Source of the DNA: Microvelia longipes
Taxonomy: Eukaryota; Arthropoda; Insecta; Hemiptera; Veliidae
Direction: 5' to 3'
NCBI GenBank assembly: GCA_018340805.1
Contig: JACMZG010000008.1
Location: 27,129,411-27,193,410 of the forward strand
DNA: 64,000 nucleotides
How positions within the stretch are numbered: the first letter of the stretch is position 1; each line of letters opens with the position of its first letter. Under the pieces are notes generated by a model, which worked only from the letters and a program-made list of their open reading frames with translations, did no database searches and was not told where the DNA came from. The translations under genes and the position numbers were made by a program. Positions 11,601-24,000 of this stretch are shown piece after piece.

Positions 11601-12861
11601 GTTTCATTGATCCTTATGGAAAATGCATCGGGCAAGAGGTGCCATGGAAATGAACGACACTATAACAATACCTGCCTCTCGAAATTCTGGTTAGAAGTTA
11701 AATGCAAAAGATACATTTAATAAATCATGATTTCTTTGCGTAATAATAAAGTTAGATAAGAAATAATATTTAAAAAGCTCTTTGGTAAAAATCAGTGTTT
11801 TAAGTGAAATAATAGATCGTTAAAAAAGGTTATACATAAAATAACCTATCCACTCAAGGTTCAGCGTAGCAGTAGAGTGGACTGGATTCTATCTTTCTTC
11901 CTCTAGCATATGAGAATGAATCCCCTCCATATAGTTTTAACTATATGGAGCATATTAACTGCACTTCCAACAATGTATGTATTTGATAACAATATGTACG
12001 TACTAATGGAAAACTATATTGATACTGGGTGTCTGCCTGGGGAGCACTGTACAACACATACTTTATTCACACACAGGGGATTCAACCCTGAGTTCCACCC
12101 AAACTGTTCACATGGTATTTTTAACCAATAGGTTAGACTATACTACTATAAAATATGAGTTTCAGAGTTGAACCCCGTGTTTAATCCTGTTCCCACGACA
12201 ACTGTTAGGGGGGTTGAACCCTCTGCCAAACCCCGTGTTTGAACAAAGTAATAGATACCAATTTTTTACACTCTACAAGTTCATTATAAAAAATGCTAAT
12301 AATATAACGTGAAACATAAGGATCAATGTAAAATTTTATAGGGCTGGTCCCCTGAAAAGTGTTGCCGCTGACTTGTGTTAGAAGACTTTACACTCTCCTT
12401 TAATTTCTCTTCCCTGAAAATGACTGCTTATAAGCCATTTAAAATCAATACTTTGACCCATTATGCAATCAACAATAAGCACTTATACTATAAAATCACA
12501 AGATATATATACTTCTAAACTAAGACAATAAATCGCAGTTAAACTAATGGGAAAGAATCATCTTCAAACACTGGAATTAAAAATTTACTCGTGACTTACT
12601 CCACCTATAAAGGTATTATAGATTCCTAAAAATGTTCTTATCGAAATGTCCTATATTTTGTCTATATGCAAAGAAAATAAACGTCTGAGAAATGTAGAAA
12701 TAATAATCCAAATAATCTAGGTAAATCACATATCAACAAGAAAATACAAATGTAAAAATAATAAATACCAAAAACCCAGATGCAATGGATATAAGAGAGT
12801 TCCTCTTTTCTCCTGATTCAAACCAAACGCAAGTAGACAAGCCATCAACAAGTGAAGGCAT
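5643..12861 (-). CDS. Tmem50: TMEM50 (SMP-1 family) four-pass membrane protein
   Basis: Four coding exons join in frame: 12861-12769, 11374-11268, 10067-9898 and 5749-5643, giving 158 aa, the usual length of TMEM50A/B. Seen: GEKRNS after a short N-terminus, an FFIGWWLIIDA helix, a YHICGIIGTISF helix, SKAQVQGD.YS.GC.G..GAR.WLFVGF, and the C-terminus FQN-like LQNLFIFG...FKFGR.ED.W, which are the family hallmarks. All junctions are GT-AG with matching phases (0, 2, 1). Known: small multi-pass proteins of the endoplasmic reticulum/endosomal membranes with poorly defined function. Intron 3 is 4.1 kb and full of transposons. Reading through the exon 3 donor would end at a stop at 9878, so intron retention would give a shorter protein with a changed tail. 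It is divergently arranged with Rpn12. Confidence 0.93.
5905..5950. repeat. GC-rich repeat-end-like motif
   Basis: A short GC-rich block (CTCCTGGCCTATGGCCGTCG) in otherwise AT-rich DNA within TMEM50 intron 3. It contains a GGCC-centred palindrome. It looks like the end of a dispersed element but I cannot find its partner or name it. Confidence 0.3.
7952..8290 (+). repeat. Tandem trimer of a tRNA-like SINE head
   Basis: Three units begin CTGGCGCGGTGGTCCGCATG (the third with TAGCGCGG) at about 7952, 8095 and 8223, each followed by the same GGGCGAATTTCCTTTGGATG-type stretch. The first unit continues to GGTTCAAATCC at 8020-8030, a good Pol III B box, about 56 bp after the A-box-like TGGCGCGGTGG. 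The second and third units have lost the B box. Units are joined by T-rich linkers ending ATAAGTTTA(C/T)AACTA. The layout suggests a tRNA-derived SINE amplified as a multimer. It is not a working tRNA, because no acceptor stem pairs. Confidence 0.6.
8348..8565. mobile_element. MITE with 48-bp terminal inverted repeats
   Basis: Left arm AGCACTGCTCGTAACTCATT... and right arm are reverse complements over about 48 bp with one mismatch and one indel, both ending at AAATGCGCA/TGCGCATTT. It is 218 bp long with no ORF. A diverged relative with the same inner core (CTAGTGCAAATAAT and ATGCGCATTTCCTTTGAAAA) is present at 36880-37075, and a weaker one at 47800-47880. Confidence 0.75.
8996..9404 (+). mobile_element. 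5S-like composite repeat, copy 1
   Basis: Starts with TTTATACCGTAGGTATATGG, then a CCG(A/G)GA...ATTATCCGTTTCA block, then at 9181-9234 a 5S-rRNA-like segment (AAGTTAAGCAGCATCAAGCA, TGCCTGGATGGGGACCGCTG), and ends near a CAAAGTACCCCATAACCC block. The same order recurs elsewhere in the window (see the minus-strand copy at 25400-26060). The 5S-like piece carries the equivalents of box A, the intermediate element and box C. Confidence 0.65.
10950..11250 (-). repeat. Partial copies of the composite repeat (5' part)
   Basis: Two adjacent segments carry the minus-strand 5' part of the composite repeat: CACTGGGAGCTA, CTCAGGAGG, ACAGATAATT, and further on CCTACAGTATAATAAAGGAA, matching the start module reversed. 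They lie in TMEM50 intron 2 next to exon 2. No 5S-like segment is present. Confidence 0.5.
12010..12245. repeat. Foldback repeat of the GGGGTTTGGCAGG family, copy 1
   Basis: Contains GGGGTTGAACCCTCTGCCAA and ACCCCGTGTTTGAACAAAGTAA, with an opposing CACACAGGGGATTCAACCC. The same motifs in both orientations occur at 28455-28580 and 28885-29222. It lies in TMEM50 intron 1. It has no ORF and no clear target duplication. Confidence 0.5.
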
Positions 12862-13273
12862 TGTATTCTATAGATTGAAATAAATTTTAAATTAAACTTA
12901 AATATAATAATTGAATTAATAGGATCAAATTCACAAAACTAATCCTTTTGGGATTTTGGTGTCACAAAAAAGCTGTTTTGTGTTGACTAGATTTATTGCC
13001 AACATAATAATAGTAAATACATAAAATAAAATGTTCAAGAATGTTTATGTATAAGTAATGCTCGTATATAAAAATGTTTTTAATTTAAATAAACTTATCA
13101 ACCCAATTTGTATTACTTACACATTTTTCAAATGTCCACAGATGAATTTATTTCAATGAATGATTTGAAGAAAATGTTATGGAAGGTTACTCTACAACAG
13201 GTTGATGATGCAGTAATTTCCTCTTTGTTTATACTTGATTATCACAGTTCGTGAGTTTTAGTTATATTTTACA
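12862..13273. promoter_or_regulatory. Shared divergent promoter region TMEM50 / Rpn12
   Basis: Only 412 bp separate the start codons of TMEM50 (minus) and Rpn12 (plus). Both transcription starts must therefore lie in this segment or in upstream noncoding exons. No TATA box or strong known motif stands out. The assignment rests on gene geometry only. Confidence 0.5.
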
Positions 13274-16200
13274 ATGGAGACAGAAATTTTAAATTTATAT
13301 CAAAATTTAAAGACAGATTGGAACAAGAAACCAGCAAATCTTAATTCAGTTGGAACCCTTTTGGGAAAATTAAAGGTAAAGACAAAAGTTAGTCTCTATG
13401 TCCACAAGTCATGACATAGAATAATATAATTCTATTTTCACTCGTCATTGTATCACTTATTTGTTTATTTCGTGTTTTTATTGGAAAACTTTTTAAAATA
13501 TATACTTGTTTGTTTCCAGATAGCTCTTACGAATTTAACATTTTTACCTACATCTGGGGTTGCTGTATCATCTAAAGAATTACAACTAGCTCGTGAGTTC
13601 TTTCATGGTTTATTGTAAAAATGAGGGGTTGGCGTTGAGACAGTGTTCCGACTCCCCCCTTTTTCTCTATTTGATGCTGCCCATCAAGGGGGAATCTAGT
13701 TCAACTACTATGCCGCAAGTCAGCGCCACTTGTTCCTACATCCTGCTTTGTTTTTGTTCCTCCATTTATAGTAACCGTTGAACGTTGCTAAGCAATGGTC
13801 AACAAAGAGCACCATTTTTAACATTTCTGATAGCCTTGTAAGGACTTTAACTTTGCCTCTTTCTAAAAGAAAAAAATGTAGACCAGGTTTTCAAAGGGGA
13901 GCTGTACTTCTTCAAAAATAGGTCTTAATTGCTAAAAAAGGATGCGTCATATCAGAGGTAATTAATGTTCATTTTTGACGTCCTATCTTGATCTTTTAAA
14001 TATAGAAAGTCGGAGCAAATTTATTATTTACTTAAGCTTCAAGAAGAACCTCATTATGAATCCGTGGCAAAGCCGAAACCATAACATGTGATAAAAAAAA
14101 TAATATCTATACCAAGTGAACTTGTGTAATTAGTGATATATAAACCAATTGAAAAAAGCCACCTGAACAAATTGTTATAGCTGGAGAAAATTAAAATATG
14201 AAGGCATATGTGGCGCTGCAATGTGGATATTTGGAGGAACTAAAAGTAATAGAATTTACTCAGGGCAGTCTAAAGGGTGGGTGTCAGAACACTTCTTCTA
14301 TGTTGACCCCTCATTTTCACATCACTTTAGTTTATTGTTTTTATTCCGTAAACTACTTTCATTACTCAAAAACCCAATCTTGTATAGCATATTTTTAGTA
14401 GTATGCTGAGATTTAGGTCGTGTTTTGTCTACTTCGTGAACACAATTTATTTTTTTACCTTATTACAATGAGGTCAAGATCAGAATGAGAAAAATGAGAG
14501 AGGAAGGACTGCACTCACTCTATAGGGATCCTAGGTTATGTGTGGATAACCCTATGAATGGAGAAGATTCTTTAGTTTAGTTTGACTTTTCAACATAAGA
14601 GGCACCACTGCATCAAGTACATTTACCCTGTCTGAGGACAAGTGAAGCGAGTCATGTTGCAGTATAAATGCAGTAATTGTTATATTCTGAGGACAAGCAA
14701 AGCCGAGTCTAGAGCAATGAGGATGATATTAGCGATTCCAAAGTGGTGAGGAAAAGTTTCAAGCTACCCCTATCTTTATTTATTCTAGAAGACATTTTCT
14801 TCATATCTATTAATTCGCTTTTTAAAATATTTAAAAAAAACAATTAAAGATAAAAATATGAAGAAAAGTAGAATAAATTGTGATTAAAAACTTGTTTGTG
14901 TAAACTGACAGCTTCCTCTTAAGTAATTGTTCTGAATATGACTAATTATTTTCGAGTAATTAGTGTCTTTATTCTGATAATAAAGGTAATCTACCCAGTA
15001 TTATTTCCATTAATTCATGTGTTTTAGGTGATATCCTTGAGATTGGTGCCCAATGGAGCATTGCTAAACAAGATATACCTTCCTTTGAAAGGTATATGGC
15101 TCAGCTTAAGTGTTACTATTTAGATTACAAGTAAGTTTTTATGTTTTATTCATTATATATTTATAATATTAGAAAGGTTTATTTTATTTTAATTTTTACT
15201 TACTTATAGTTGTTCAAAAATAAGCTAGGTTGAATCTTCTCTCGCAGGGATTGGCTATTTTATGGTAGTAGATTTTCCAAATTTCTGTTACTTTTACTTC
15301 AAAACAAGGCCTTAAATAGAACATGTGGAACCAATAACATTAAAATAAGTCTATATTGATCCAAAGCTTTCAGAGTGTTAAAATGCCAAGAAGATGTTGA
15401 AATTTTGTTTATTTATTAAACAGTTACTTTTTAGTCTAATAATTAAGGTATGTATAGTATAATGTATCTAGAATGTGTGAAGTTCCTCTAACTTTAATAG
15501 TAATAAATATTCAACTATTTAGTAAAACTATATAAAAGTATATATTTAGTAAAACTATTTAGTAAAATTTAAATAGCATTAGAGTTACCAAACCTGGTGA
15601 GAATAACAAAAATCCCAATGTTTTCAGGGATTTTTTACTTTGTGAAAATGTTATCCATAGGTTTATTTATCACAAAAATGTCACCTTTAGCACATACATC
15701 TTTAGGCCTTAGTTTCAAAATCTCAATTTTTATTTGCCAATAAATACAGTTTAAAAGTTATCTAAAGGATAACATGAAAATAAAAATATGTTTCTAAAGG
15801 GACGGCGAGATAACAATGTCATAGCCTAAAATATGATGTGTTTTTTCTAACAAATGTCATCTTATAATCAAAAACTTTTATTTGCAAATAAAAGTTCAGA
15901 AATTATTTATTTTCTTAAAATGTCTAATTTTATTTGGTAGAGGCTTTATTGAGACACATATTTTTTTTTGTTTTTCAGTCAAGAGCTGCCAGAATCTGCT
16001 TACAAATACCAGTTACTGGGATTAAACCTTTTGTTTCTACTTTCCCAAAACAGAGTAGCTGAATTTCATACAGAATTAGAACTTTTACCTCCTGAGCTTA
16101 TTCAGACTAATAAATTTATTAGGCATCCAGTATCACTTGAACAACATTTAATGGAAGGAAATTATAATAAGGTATTTTTTAGTTATTTCATGCCACAATG

Positions 16201-17487
16201 GGGCTTAAATCCACTAAATTGACTTATTTTGGCTCCCTGATAAACAATCTGCCATTTCAGATCAGGGATTTGACCTTCAGCCCTTTTAAAATGACCCTAA
16301 AATAAATTTTCGCCCTCCAGCCATCTTTTTATTGTTTTTTTCAGAAAATATTTAAAGGATCTTTTTTTAAGTTTTCTGAAATATGTAACAAATTGATTTC
16401 TTAAAGCCCAAAAAATGAGACTATTAATAATAATGTCTTTATTATTCATGCTAAGTTTCAATGACTTGAAGTTTAGACTAAATTAAAATCTTTTTCTTTA
16501 TTGCAAACACTATTTTATATAACCCCATATTTTTAAAGGATTAATAAATGAGCTAAATAAATATTATTATTTGCTTAGGATGACTTCATAAATTCTTACA
16601 TTATCTTAGCTACTGTATAATAAGTTATGAAGAGTTTAAATATTTAAAGGTGCAACATAATGAAATTTGTTGCATCAAAACATTTTTGATAGTCTGACTA
16701 GATACAGTTTTTAATAAGCTTATAATAATATTCATAATATTTATATAGAACTAAAGCTTATTTATCAAAATCCTTTATAAATCAAGTTTAGATATAAAGT
16801 TATAATGTAATTATTATTGTGACTTTTTTTCTAGATTTTCTTAGCAAAAGATAATGTACCAGCTGAAAGTTATAACTTCTTCATTGATATTTTGCTTGAT
16901 ACTAACAGAAATGAAATTGCTGCATGTTTAGAGAAAGCCTATAGGAAAATATCTGCCAATGATGCTTCTAGAATGTTAAATATTAGCAAACCAGCTGCAC
17001 TTAAAGAATATGCTGCTAAGGTAATGCTATTTCTTTTTATTTACAGATTCTGTTATTGTGATTTGTTTCCTATTATTTAAAAGGAGGAACAAAGAATTGT
17101 AATCTAAATTTACTACATGGCAAATCTTTCATGCAAACACATCCATAGTTTGTATGTGTCTATTCTCTTCTCTTACTATGGCTATTGTCTGTCTTTACCT
17201 AGACAGATAAGAAGCTGTTGTGCAGAGTTCATAGTTTAGAAAATCAATGAAAAAAAGCTAAGTATAAGTTTTTATGTGCATGAAAGACAAGATTCCTGCT
17301 ATAAGTCACAGCAGCACACTAATGCAGTAATTTTTTTAATTTATGATTACAGAGAAATTGGGTTCTTGGTAATGATGGTTACTACTGTTTCCAATATGAA
17401 GAAAAGAAGGGAGACGAAGTTATCCCCTCTAAAGAATTAGTTGAGCAAACTATGGAGTATGCAAGGGAACTGGAAATGATTGTATAA
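13274..17487 (+). CDS. Rpn12: 26S proteasome regulatory subunit Rpn12 (PSMD8)
   Basis: Six exons join in frame: 13274-13375, 13520-13592, 15028-15130, 15979-16171, 16835-17020 and 17353-17487, giving 263 aa, close to the usual insect Rpn12 length. Seen: the N-terminal helical repeats, the [16 protein letters not shown]...FERYM segment, [18 protein letters not shown], an HP.SLEQ.LMEG.YNK block and the C-terminal GNDGYYCF region ending in ELEMIV. These match the CSN8/PSMD8 family. Known: Rpn12 is a lid subunit that joins late and helps lock lid to base. The first exon starts with ATG in good context, and upstream DNA reaches TMEM50 within 412 bp. Introns hold a 711-bp inverted-repeat element and AT-rich DNA. 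It converges on CWF19L2, stops 563 bp apart. Confidence 0.96.
13613..14323. mobile_element. DNA element with about 40-bp inverted ends in Rpn12 intron 2
   Basis: Left end TGTAAAAATGAGGGGTTGGC... with AGTGTTCCGAC, and right end whose reverse complement reads TGATGTGAAAATGAGGGGTC... with AGTGTTCTGAC, form imperfect inverted repeats. The interior has no transposase. It begins about 20 bp past the exon 2 donor at 13593. Confidence 0.6.
14600..14770 (+). repeat. 3' fragment of the composite 5S-like repeat
   Basis: Shows the 3' part of the family: CTGAGGACAAGTGAAGCGAG, a second TTCTGAGGACAAGCAAAG and GATTCCAAAGTGGTGAGGAA. The 5S-like core is absent. It lies in Rpn12 intron 2. Confidence 0.45.
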
Positions 17488-17747
17488 ACAATCAAAATAA
17501 CTATTGCTCTGGGTTCTTAAATAACAATTATTTGTTATTCATCTTGTTCTTTGTTACAAAGCTAGGGTTCAGCTGAAGTAACGAGTTTATGATTCAATAC
17601 AAGTTATTAAATAAGTTAGTATTATAAGTAAATTAAATAAGTTAAGTTATATTTATTTACACAGAAAGTGTGCTTTAGCTTTGTTTCAAAAAATCAAATT
17701 ATGACTTAAAATAATTGTTTATCTATGTAATTTAAGATAAATGCTCC

Positions 17748-17753
17748 AATAAA
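17748..17753 (+). terminator. Candidate poly(A) signal of Rpn12
   Basis: AATAAA 261 bp past the Rpn12 stop codon, before the CWF19L2 coding end. It is consistent with a short 3' UTR. Confidence 0.5.
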
Positions 17754-17963
17754 TGATTATAGGATAGGAAATAAGTTTTCCACTTATTCAAAGCTCTGTA
17801 TGTTATTTAAGAACCCAATTCTATATTATAAGGTCTGTATCAGGTCCATGCAATCTACTTAAGTTTACACTCTGTTAATTGTCAGTATCACGTGTACTAC
17901 CATCATTTTTCAAGTATGGCTCGTTCAAAGATAATTATAAAACAAACAAACAATTAATTTATA

Positions 17964-17969
17964 TTTATT
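17964..17969 (-). terminator. Candidate poly(A) signal of CWF19L2
   Basis: AATAAA on the minus strand, about 80 nt past the CWF19L2 stop at 18050. With the Rpn12 signal at 17748, the two convergent transcripts need not overlap by much. Confidence 0.4.
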
Positions 17970-18049
17970 ATTTTTTTATTAAAACTAGTATACTTTTTCT
18001 ATACATAATTATTTACACTTTGTACACATTAATCAATAAAATTTTGAGT

Positions 18050-21000
18050 TCAAATTTGTGTTTTTGATGTAAATTCTTTAAATTTTTTGATAAATTGTTG
18101 TGTTTTAGCTATTTGAATCTCTTGATCATCTTTCTTTTGTTTCCTCCATATAGAGTGATCCATATCCATCATACCCCCAATTACTTCCTGAAAAATAAGA
18201 ATAATGCCAAATAAAAAAAAAACATGAGAATAAAACATGTTGTGTTCAAGGTGTGGAACATTTGACTCAGATAATTTTATTTAATCTTAAATAATTATTA
18301 AGATTATTTAATAATTCTTAAATAATTATTAATTATTTAAATAATTATTAAGATTATTTAGTTAATCTTAAATAATTATTAAGATTATTTAGTTAATCTT
18401 AAATAATTATTAAGATTATTTAGTTAATCTTAAATAATTATTGCTCTACTAAGCTAAACCATAGTCTTGAAATAATTAACCTTTATTTTACTGTAATTTG
18501 TAGCTAAATTCCGTTTTCACTTAAAAAAAATTGCCTTTTAAGTCATTTATACATCTTAAGTTTTTAATAGCAGACAACATAAGTAATAATTATTGGGGCA
18601 TATGAGAAATAAACGGCTTTCTAAATGTGTTACGTTTAGAAGGGGGAAAAATAGAATTATTTCAATTTATTTATGGCTGAAAATAAAATTCTCAGTTACA
18701 AGGCTGTTGAATTGCATTATATTTGGTAAATGTTGTAAGCAGGTGTAAGATAACAAACATCTCAGATTAAACATAATGGTCAAACTGGGTCTAAAGGTGC
18801 AGACATGTATGGCAACTTGAATTTAACACACACATCATTAAACATTAATTTAGTCTGGTAAAAACTCTTACTAGGAAGCCAACTAAAGCATTTATACCGT
18901 TTGTTACAGTTCAAATATACTCATTTTGGACTATAGTTTTGTATAAAAAGTTTGCTTATCAGTATTATCATAAACCTATTTAATTTGTGGGCATAATTAT
19001 ATCTAAAGTTATCATATTTGTAGGTTTCCAAAATGAAGCCTGCTGAAAACCAAAACTTATGTTTTAGAACAGAGGTAATAGGTTAGATTCATGTAATTAA
19101 TAATAAAGTTTGATAATAAAAAACACACTAGGAGTATTAAATAGTATTAAAAGTTCACATTAGAAGTTAAAATACCATTAAACTAAAACAAATGCAATAA
19201 ACAATAACATGGGCCCAAAACTTCACTAACAATTTGATACCAGCAAAATATAAAAGAAGTTTAATTACTTATGGTTATTTATCTACTTATGGTTATTCAT
19301 CCCAAGTACTCAACATGCGAGTAAAATATAGTAGGATTGCTTGAGTAGTTTCAACAAGTCTGCACTCACATGTAAAGTTCTGTTTTCCTTATTAGTAGCA
19401 TAAATTACTATTATACAAGGTATGTGAATTGCAGGTGTACCACTAATTAATGCACAAAGTTTGATCTGTCAAACCTTTCATTAACACAAGGTCATGGGGA
19501 TTAATTTCCAACAGACCACATTTTTCAAGTCCTTTTTAATTAGTACCATCGGAATAAAAAAAAAATTAGCAAGTGTTAAAGAAAATCAAAGTATACTTTT
19601 CCTCCTGTTAAAAATCATAGACAGATAAATTTCCAGTGAAAATATTACCTAAGACGCTTGTTTAGTCATTTATGTGGGTTCACAGTGCCTAAGTAATAGA
19701 TTTGAAAAAAGCTCATAATTTGCTTCAGAGTTAAAAAAATAAAACAACATTTTCCTCACCTCAGCAAAATTTTTAGGAAAAAATCTTTCATCTTCAATGA
19801 CATGCGCATATCCTGGCTGTAAACCAAAATCCACAGCAAAATATGACAATCCTTTAGGCACTGCTTTTCTGACATCTCGGCCTTTGAGATCAATAACTTT
19901 CTTGTTATTGGACCACTCTGTCTCACATTCTAATAATGCTTTCTAAAACAAAGTATAAAATGTATATAAAACCACTAAAAAAAAGTTTTCCAGAAATGTT
20001 ATTTTTTCTCATAATTATTTTATTACATTGTATAATATATACTTTGCAACATTAACTATTAAAGAACATGTTATTTTAAATTTAAACTCTGCAAAAGTAA
20101 ATTTGGTCATAAATAATTAATCAATCAGTATAAATTTAGCAAATAGTGATTATGGACAAATATTGTGATTTTTTGTCTTGTAATTAGCTTCTGCTTTGTT
20201 ACTATACTGTGAGGGCTTGATTGCACTTGCATGAAATCTAACTAACCTTGAAATATATAGGAGCATCATCTCCAACTTCTTTCGGGACAGGAATGCAATT
20301 CAGAACCATATGAGGAAATTTATTTAAGTTTTTTGCACTCTCATAAAATATGACATCCTTATCCTCTTCTAAAAACATTTTAACTACCAGTCTTCTTAAA
20401 TCCTAAAAATTACATTTTTAATAAGCATATAGGATACATAAAATAGAACAACATACCTAATCCAGGTGCCGGACCTGAAAAAAATGTGATTCGTGTTGTA
20501 CTGCTTTAAACCATTTTTTATTAATTATACCTTTTATGGCGAAGAAAAAATATAGTTTTCCTATCCAGAGTGGAGCCCTTCATATGATTTTGGAAGAACA
20601 TGCTCAACATTTTAAAAAATCGGAGGAATTTTAGGTTTCTTGAAATAAGTAGCTTCCTGTTGTTCGTGTGCAAAACTTACAAGAGAAATTTTCTTAAAGC
20701 TGACAAAATCGAGTGTTTATTCATCAAAATTAAAGAACTACTACCAAAGTTGTAGCATTGGCAAAACTACCAAGAGAATTGTTTATTTATGTGAATTTCT
20801 TTCCTAAAATGTCTACGCTCTGTGCATTTTTTAAGTAATTTTGCAAATGATATAACATAGGTTCTAGTTATCTGATTTTGACAAATAAACACTTAATTTA
20901 TTTAAACATAAATTAGTTTTGAAAAATGTTCTTTTAAAGTTTTTCACACAACCAAGAGGGAGCTACTTATTTCAAGAAACCTAATATTTGTGAGATTTTT

Positions 21001-24000
21001 TTTTAATTTTGAATTTTTGCAATTATATGAAGGGCTCTACTCCGTATAAAACTATGATTTTACTTCATCATTTAAGGTATATTTTTAAAAAAATGGTTTA
21101 GATTAGTATAAGATGAATCACACCTTTTCAGGTCAGGCTCCTGAACTATAAAATTTAAAGAACCAAAGAAAAAAACACTTGAATAAATAATGAATTCATA
21201 AATAAATAATGAACTAATTACCATGACTTCTTCCCATACATCTTCATCAAGTAGTGTTTGGCAGGGTGTGTGCTGAATGGGAGTTATTAAACAGTGGCCT
21301 TCTGTAAGAGACTGATGTGAAGGAACACTTAAATAAACCTAAAACATCATGTTTGTTACAAAAATGTAAAAAAATCGTAAAGTATTTTTCAAGCTAGCTT
21401 AACTCTAGAATTGAAAATTCATATTTTAAATTTTTTTAACGTCATAAATAATCCAAATAAAAAATGTAATCACCTTGTCCATGAGAGATATAACTAGCCT
21501 TCTATTAACAGTTTGACTATCCAAGCAAAACCTACAAGAATCTAGCTTCTTTTCCCGTTTTGTACTCTCAAGAGCAGCCCTCTGTCTCTTATTAAATTCT
21601 ACCCATTCCTCAGACTTTTCTCTTCCTCCTCCTTCCTCAAAATCATCATCATCCATTTTCTGTCCAGTGCCCTAAAAACGATAGTTAGTTAAAAAGTATC
21701 TAGTATTAAACAGCTCCAGAAAAAAATCATTATTCATCTCTCATATATTTATGAGGCTGCACTGAGATCATGTTACATTAATTTCTAGTACAGATGATTA
21801 AAAGTTTTTAGACTTTTATTGATATACTGGATGGTAAATAAATAATGTAGGCAGGCTCCCTCTCATTATAGGATTTTACTGACATAAAAATGCATATATT
21901 TTTAGCTAATAAAATATTTGTGAAGTATAATACTAAGCATTAACCAACAAAGAATTCAAAAAAAGGTAATCATTACCTTATAAAGTCTGGCATACATTTC
22001 ATTTTGGTCAGCAACTGATACAAATTTTTCTTGATGTACCTAAAAAATGATAATAAAGAATCATTTACTAATTAAATAACTAAAAACTTTTACAGTAGTT
22101 AATATTGGTAATTAATAATAGAGGAATATTCAAAGAAGCAAAACTGCTCAACATATTAAACAATCTGGATAATAATAAACAATTTTCTATAAGTAAAAAG
22201 AGATCCAAAAATCAGGTTCTGGGTACCTCGGATTTGTTTCACTTATTCTCAGAATAAAAAATCACTGAATATATACTGGAACACATCTTCACATCCCATC
22301 CTAAGACAGTAAATACTTTGGTTTTATTCCCAGCAGTCACCTATCCAGGTACTGACCTCATTCAATATGCCTCTAAAGTTTTATAATTCATCAAAGCTAT
22401 AGATATACTTGCTGTATTGAAATGAAAATTAATGTATTTGTTTATTACCAAATTTCAACTCAATTGGATTATCTTGACCTAAAGATTGACTTTTACTGTT
22501 TCAACTCTCTAGCATAAATACACTGGGAGCTATCATGATAACAGACATACACAAATTTGTGAAAACCATTCAGGGGTTTTTCAAACCCCTGAAACAGATA
22601 ATTCAGGTTAGGTCTTGATTTAGGCTATTTAGAGCAAACAAAATATTTTTTCCATATACCTATGGTATAAACGAGGAAAAGTTAAAAATCCAAAAACTGT
22701 CTCCCTGCCTATTTTGCTTATGAGATGATATTTTGTTACTTAACAGCCCCACCCCCAACTTGGGGGTGGTAGGTGGTGCTACCTTACCTACTGTTTTACA
22801 TCAAAGTATAAATAATGAATAAAAAAAAATTGCTGAGGCTAATTTTTCACATGAATTTAACTTAGTAGCAACCATCTCCTTGAACTCTTGTTTACAGAAC
22901 ACTTTAAACATTATGAGCAGACCCAGAAATGCTCAATTAGATTATCTGTACACAAGGGAAGTAAATAATTAATTGAAGAAATTAAAAATAAAATAGGTAC
23001 CTATAAAAACTACAAAATAACTTACAAGATCCTGCAATGAATAGTTATCATCATCCTTAAAGTATCTAACTCTTTTCCCTTCTTGATGAGTATCAAATTT
23101 TGTTCTTTTCTTGGTGTTGGGTTGTTCTTTGGAAGAAGAAGCCAGGGGCTGAGTAAACCCTCGCCTATCTGTGTGTGTAAGAATCACTTCTTTCTCTTCA
23201 TTACCTTGGGATTTTCCTTTCCCTGATAACCATGCTTGAGCTTTCATTAGTTTATCTTTCAGCTCTTTAACTTCAGCCTGACAAAAATACTTATACGTTA
23301 ACAGCTTTATAAACAATTATTAAAACAGTGTTATAAAGAAATAAACAATAAAATCAAGATTAGATAAAAGTATCTTCAAAGTTTTTAAAAACATAATGAA
23401 ATAGGTTAAAAACAAATTTAATTTAGAGTTGTATAGTACCAATCAGTACCAAAACTACATGGGACTTTGCTATATGACAGAAGTTTGTGGGAAAAATTTC
23501 AGATGAAATAGTCTGTCATTGGCACAATGCATGATACATGCAAATAAATATTAGCTTCTTTACTATGACAATCCCAGTTTAGGGTTATAACTAGAAGACT
23601 TTATTAAAATTTAAATTAAAGTACTTTAAAAATGGAGTTGGTTAACATAAAGTTAAATCGTATAAAATAAATGAAAAGAAACATAACACTAATAGCGACT
23701 AAGGAACAAAATAAGGAAAGTTTGTAACTCCTCTTTATTTCTTATTAACAATTTTAATGTTAAATTAATACTTTGTGTAGGTCATGTCCTTTTGAACAAA
23801 GAGATACCTCATTTCCAAACATTTCAGCTTTTAATATTTGAGCAGCCAATTTATTCATTTCATCTTGAGTAATAATATCAGGTTTTCCTGGAGGTTGAGG
23901 GGAATCTTCTCTATCAGTGATTTTCATTACTTCAGGAGAAGGTGATCTTGGTTTAATGTCTCTTTCTGGTCCCACAAACCTTTAAATAGAATATTATGGT

